From Paracentrotus lividus (Eukaryota > Echinodermata > Echinoidea > Camarodonta > Echinidae), in contig CALNVZ010003426.1 in NCBI GenBank assembly GCA_940671915.1, forward strand, positions 38,458,664 to 38,522,663: a stretch of 64,000 nt of DNA, in the 5' to 3' direction. This document shows, in pieces, positions 63,101 through 64,000 of the stretch. The position numbers were made by a program, and so were the translations under genes. Numbering within the stretch: the first letter of the stretch is position 1; every line of letters begins with the position of its first letter. Below the pieces are notes generated by a model. That model had not been told where the DNA came from. It did no database searches and worked only from the letters and a program-made list of their open reading frames with translations.

Positions 63101-63356
63101 TTGACAAAAAATACCGGACCATACATTTACAAATGTACATTATAAATCTATGTAGATTCATAAATTTAGTGTTTGTTTTATATATGTATTGTTGTTGTTG
63201 TGCTAGACCATATAAGGTTTGTGTGTATATCCGACACGCATTCCTCCACCGCTCGCATGGTAAATTCTATTCCTGATGGGGATGTGCTAATTCATGCTGG
63301 AGATTTCACCCAAATCAGCAGGAGGAAAGAAATCATTCAATTCAATGAGTTTTTAG
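60112..63356 (+). CDS. MPPED1/MPPED2-type metallophosphoesterase, 5' part (continues past window)
   Basis: Calcineurin-like metallophosphoesterase of the MPPED (UPF0046) family; members hydrolyse phosphoesters using two metal ions. Exons: 60112-60122 (ATGTCATTTAG), 60363-60547 and 63207-63356, all with AG/GT junctions and in frame (11, 185 and 150 nt). The N-terminus is MSFRRMIKGASGRG. The segment KPIDPATPKPKG-HIRFVCISDTHS aligns with vertebrate MPPED2 (DPIPYDTPKP then FVCISDTHS). The family metal-binding motifs DTH (in CISDTHS) and GD (in HAGDFT) are both present in exon 3, which ends QFNEFLG at a GTAAGT donor. The NHE, HGP and C-terminal histidine motifs must lie beyond 64000. MPPED1 and MPPED2 cannot be separated from this fragment. 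The first exon's short coding part is inferred from the good donor and the phase match; translation could instead start at the exon 2 ATG (60367). Confidence 0.88.
60548..63206 (+). other. intron 2 of the metallophosphoesterase gene
   Basis: No coding sequence is recognised. It holds the TTAA foldback element at 62127-62840. Confidence 0.6.
62127..62840. mobile_element. TTAA-flanked foldback MITE, TIR AGGGG(C/A)A
   Basis: TTAA (62123-62126) then AGGGGCAGTCCAGACCCAAA; at the right GGGTCTGGCATTCCCCT then TTAA (62841-62844). Arms match over about 230-250 bp (AATGATCGCTA, TTGGCAACAGCTGTGATG, GGTGCACTAA, GCATGTTCTA and their complements). Spacer of about 240 bp. No transposase. Confidence 0.8.
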
Positions 63357-64000
63357 GTAAGTTACAAAATGTACTGACCATGCTCCTCTGTAAACATTAA
63401 ACATTTTGCATTGCAATTTTTCTATGCATTAGAATTTCCCACAAGAATAGAAAAAAGGGTAATACATGTCTGTAATATTCCATCTACAGTGCATCCCAGG
63501 AAAAAAAACGGAAGTGATTGTAAAACAAGGTTTTGGGGACCATGGAAATGTCTTGTAATATCAGGGTAAAAAGAAAAAATATTTGAATACAGAGAGTCTT
63601 TTGACAGCAAAATTACCTTGTTACATGTATATCAGGAATCTCGTTATATCAGACCTCTTTATAATGATTTTCCATTGTAGTACAAAAATGTATGTACATG
63701 TACGTGTATGTACTCTTATATTAATTATTATATTAATGCAGAAAAAAATGGCATGCAATACAAAATGTTTCATGTTTGCAGTGATTTCATGCTTGTGGAA
63801 ATTGTAAGGTGCATTAATGTCTTATATTTCTTTATGGTTATTTGTGCTGGCTTATTTTGCTTCAGCAGTTTTTTTTTAATTAATTAATTTTTTGACACAC
63901 TTCCAGTAGCCTTGCTGTTGTGGTAATGTTGCGATTGTAGTAACTACGTGCTCTTTTTGGCCATCTAAATGTGGTAGCGTTTCTCTTGTTGCTCTTGTGT
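63357..64000 (+). other. start of intron 3 of the metallophosphoesterase gene
   Basis: AT-rich sequence with TACATGTA words. No exon is recognised before the window ends. Confidence 0.5.

Overview
This is a stretch of animal nuclear genome. The genes are split by GT-AG introns, the DNA is AT-rich, and most of the sequence is introns and small DNA transposons. The deuterostome-like proteins, the abundant TACATGTA microsatellites, the TTAA-flanked AGGGG mini-elements and a pearl/CvA-type tandem-repeat element suggest an echinoderm, most likely a sea urchin. That assignment is inference. Two short N gaps lie at 14007-14029 and 56235-56259.

Layout, left to right. (1) 1075-1253 is the last coding exon of an unrecognised + strand gene, with a 3' UTR to about 3300 that holds a large TTAA foldback element. 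(2) 4371-22674, + strand, is a complete COPB1 gene (coatomer beta subunit): 23 coding exons that join in frame to 956 residues. (3) 22675-32314 is the COPB1 3' UTR, intergenic repeats and the RRAS2 3' UTR. (4) 49069 down to 32315, - strand, is a complete R-Ras/R-Ras2 small GTPase gene: 6 coding exons, 200 residues, ending in a CCIL CAAX box. (5) 46958-56234 is a roughly 9.3 kb inverted repeat that copies RRAS2 exon 1 and its flanks and stops at the second N gap. (6) 56260-60111 is intergenic. (7) 60112 onward, + strand, is the 5' part of an MPPED1/MPPED2-type metallophosphoesterase that runs off the right edge.

COPB1 works in COPI coat assembly at the Golgi. R-Ras2 is a membrane-anchored signalling GTPase. 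MPPED proteins are metal-dependent phosphoesterases. They are not a pathway together, but COPB1 and RRAS2 are also neighbours in the human genome (11p15.2), so the pair is probably ancient synteny.

Three things stand out. First, at least six exons in two genes have a second, broken copy of their 3' end plus splice donor in the downstream intron. Second, three related mobile elements inside RRAS2 introns carry arrays of a 14-bp motif that differs between elements but is uniform within each. Third, the large palindrome contains smaller foldback elements built from GACAACTCGCC repeats. The palindrome and some exon copies may be assembly artefacts, and this is stated where it applies.
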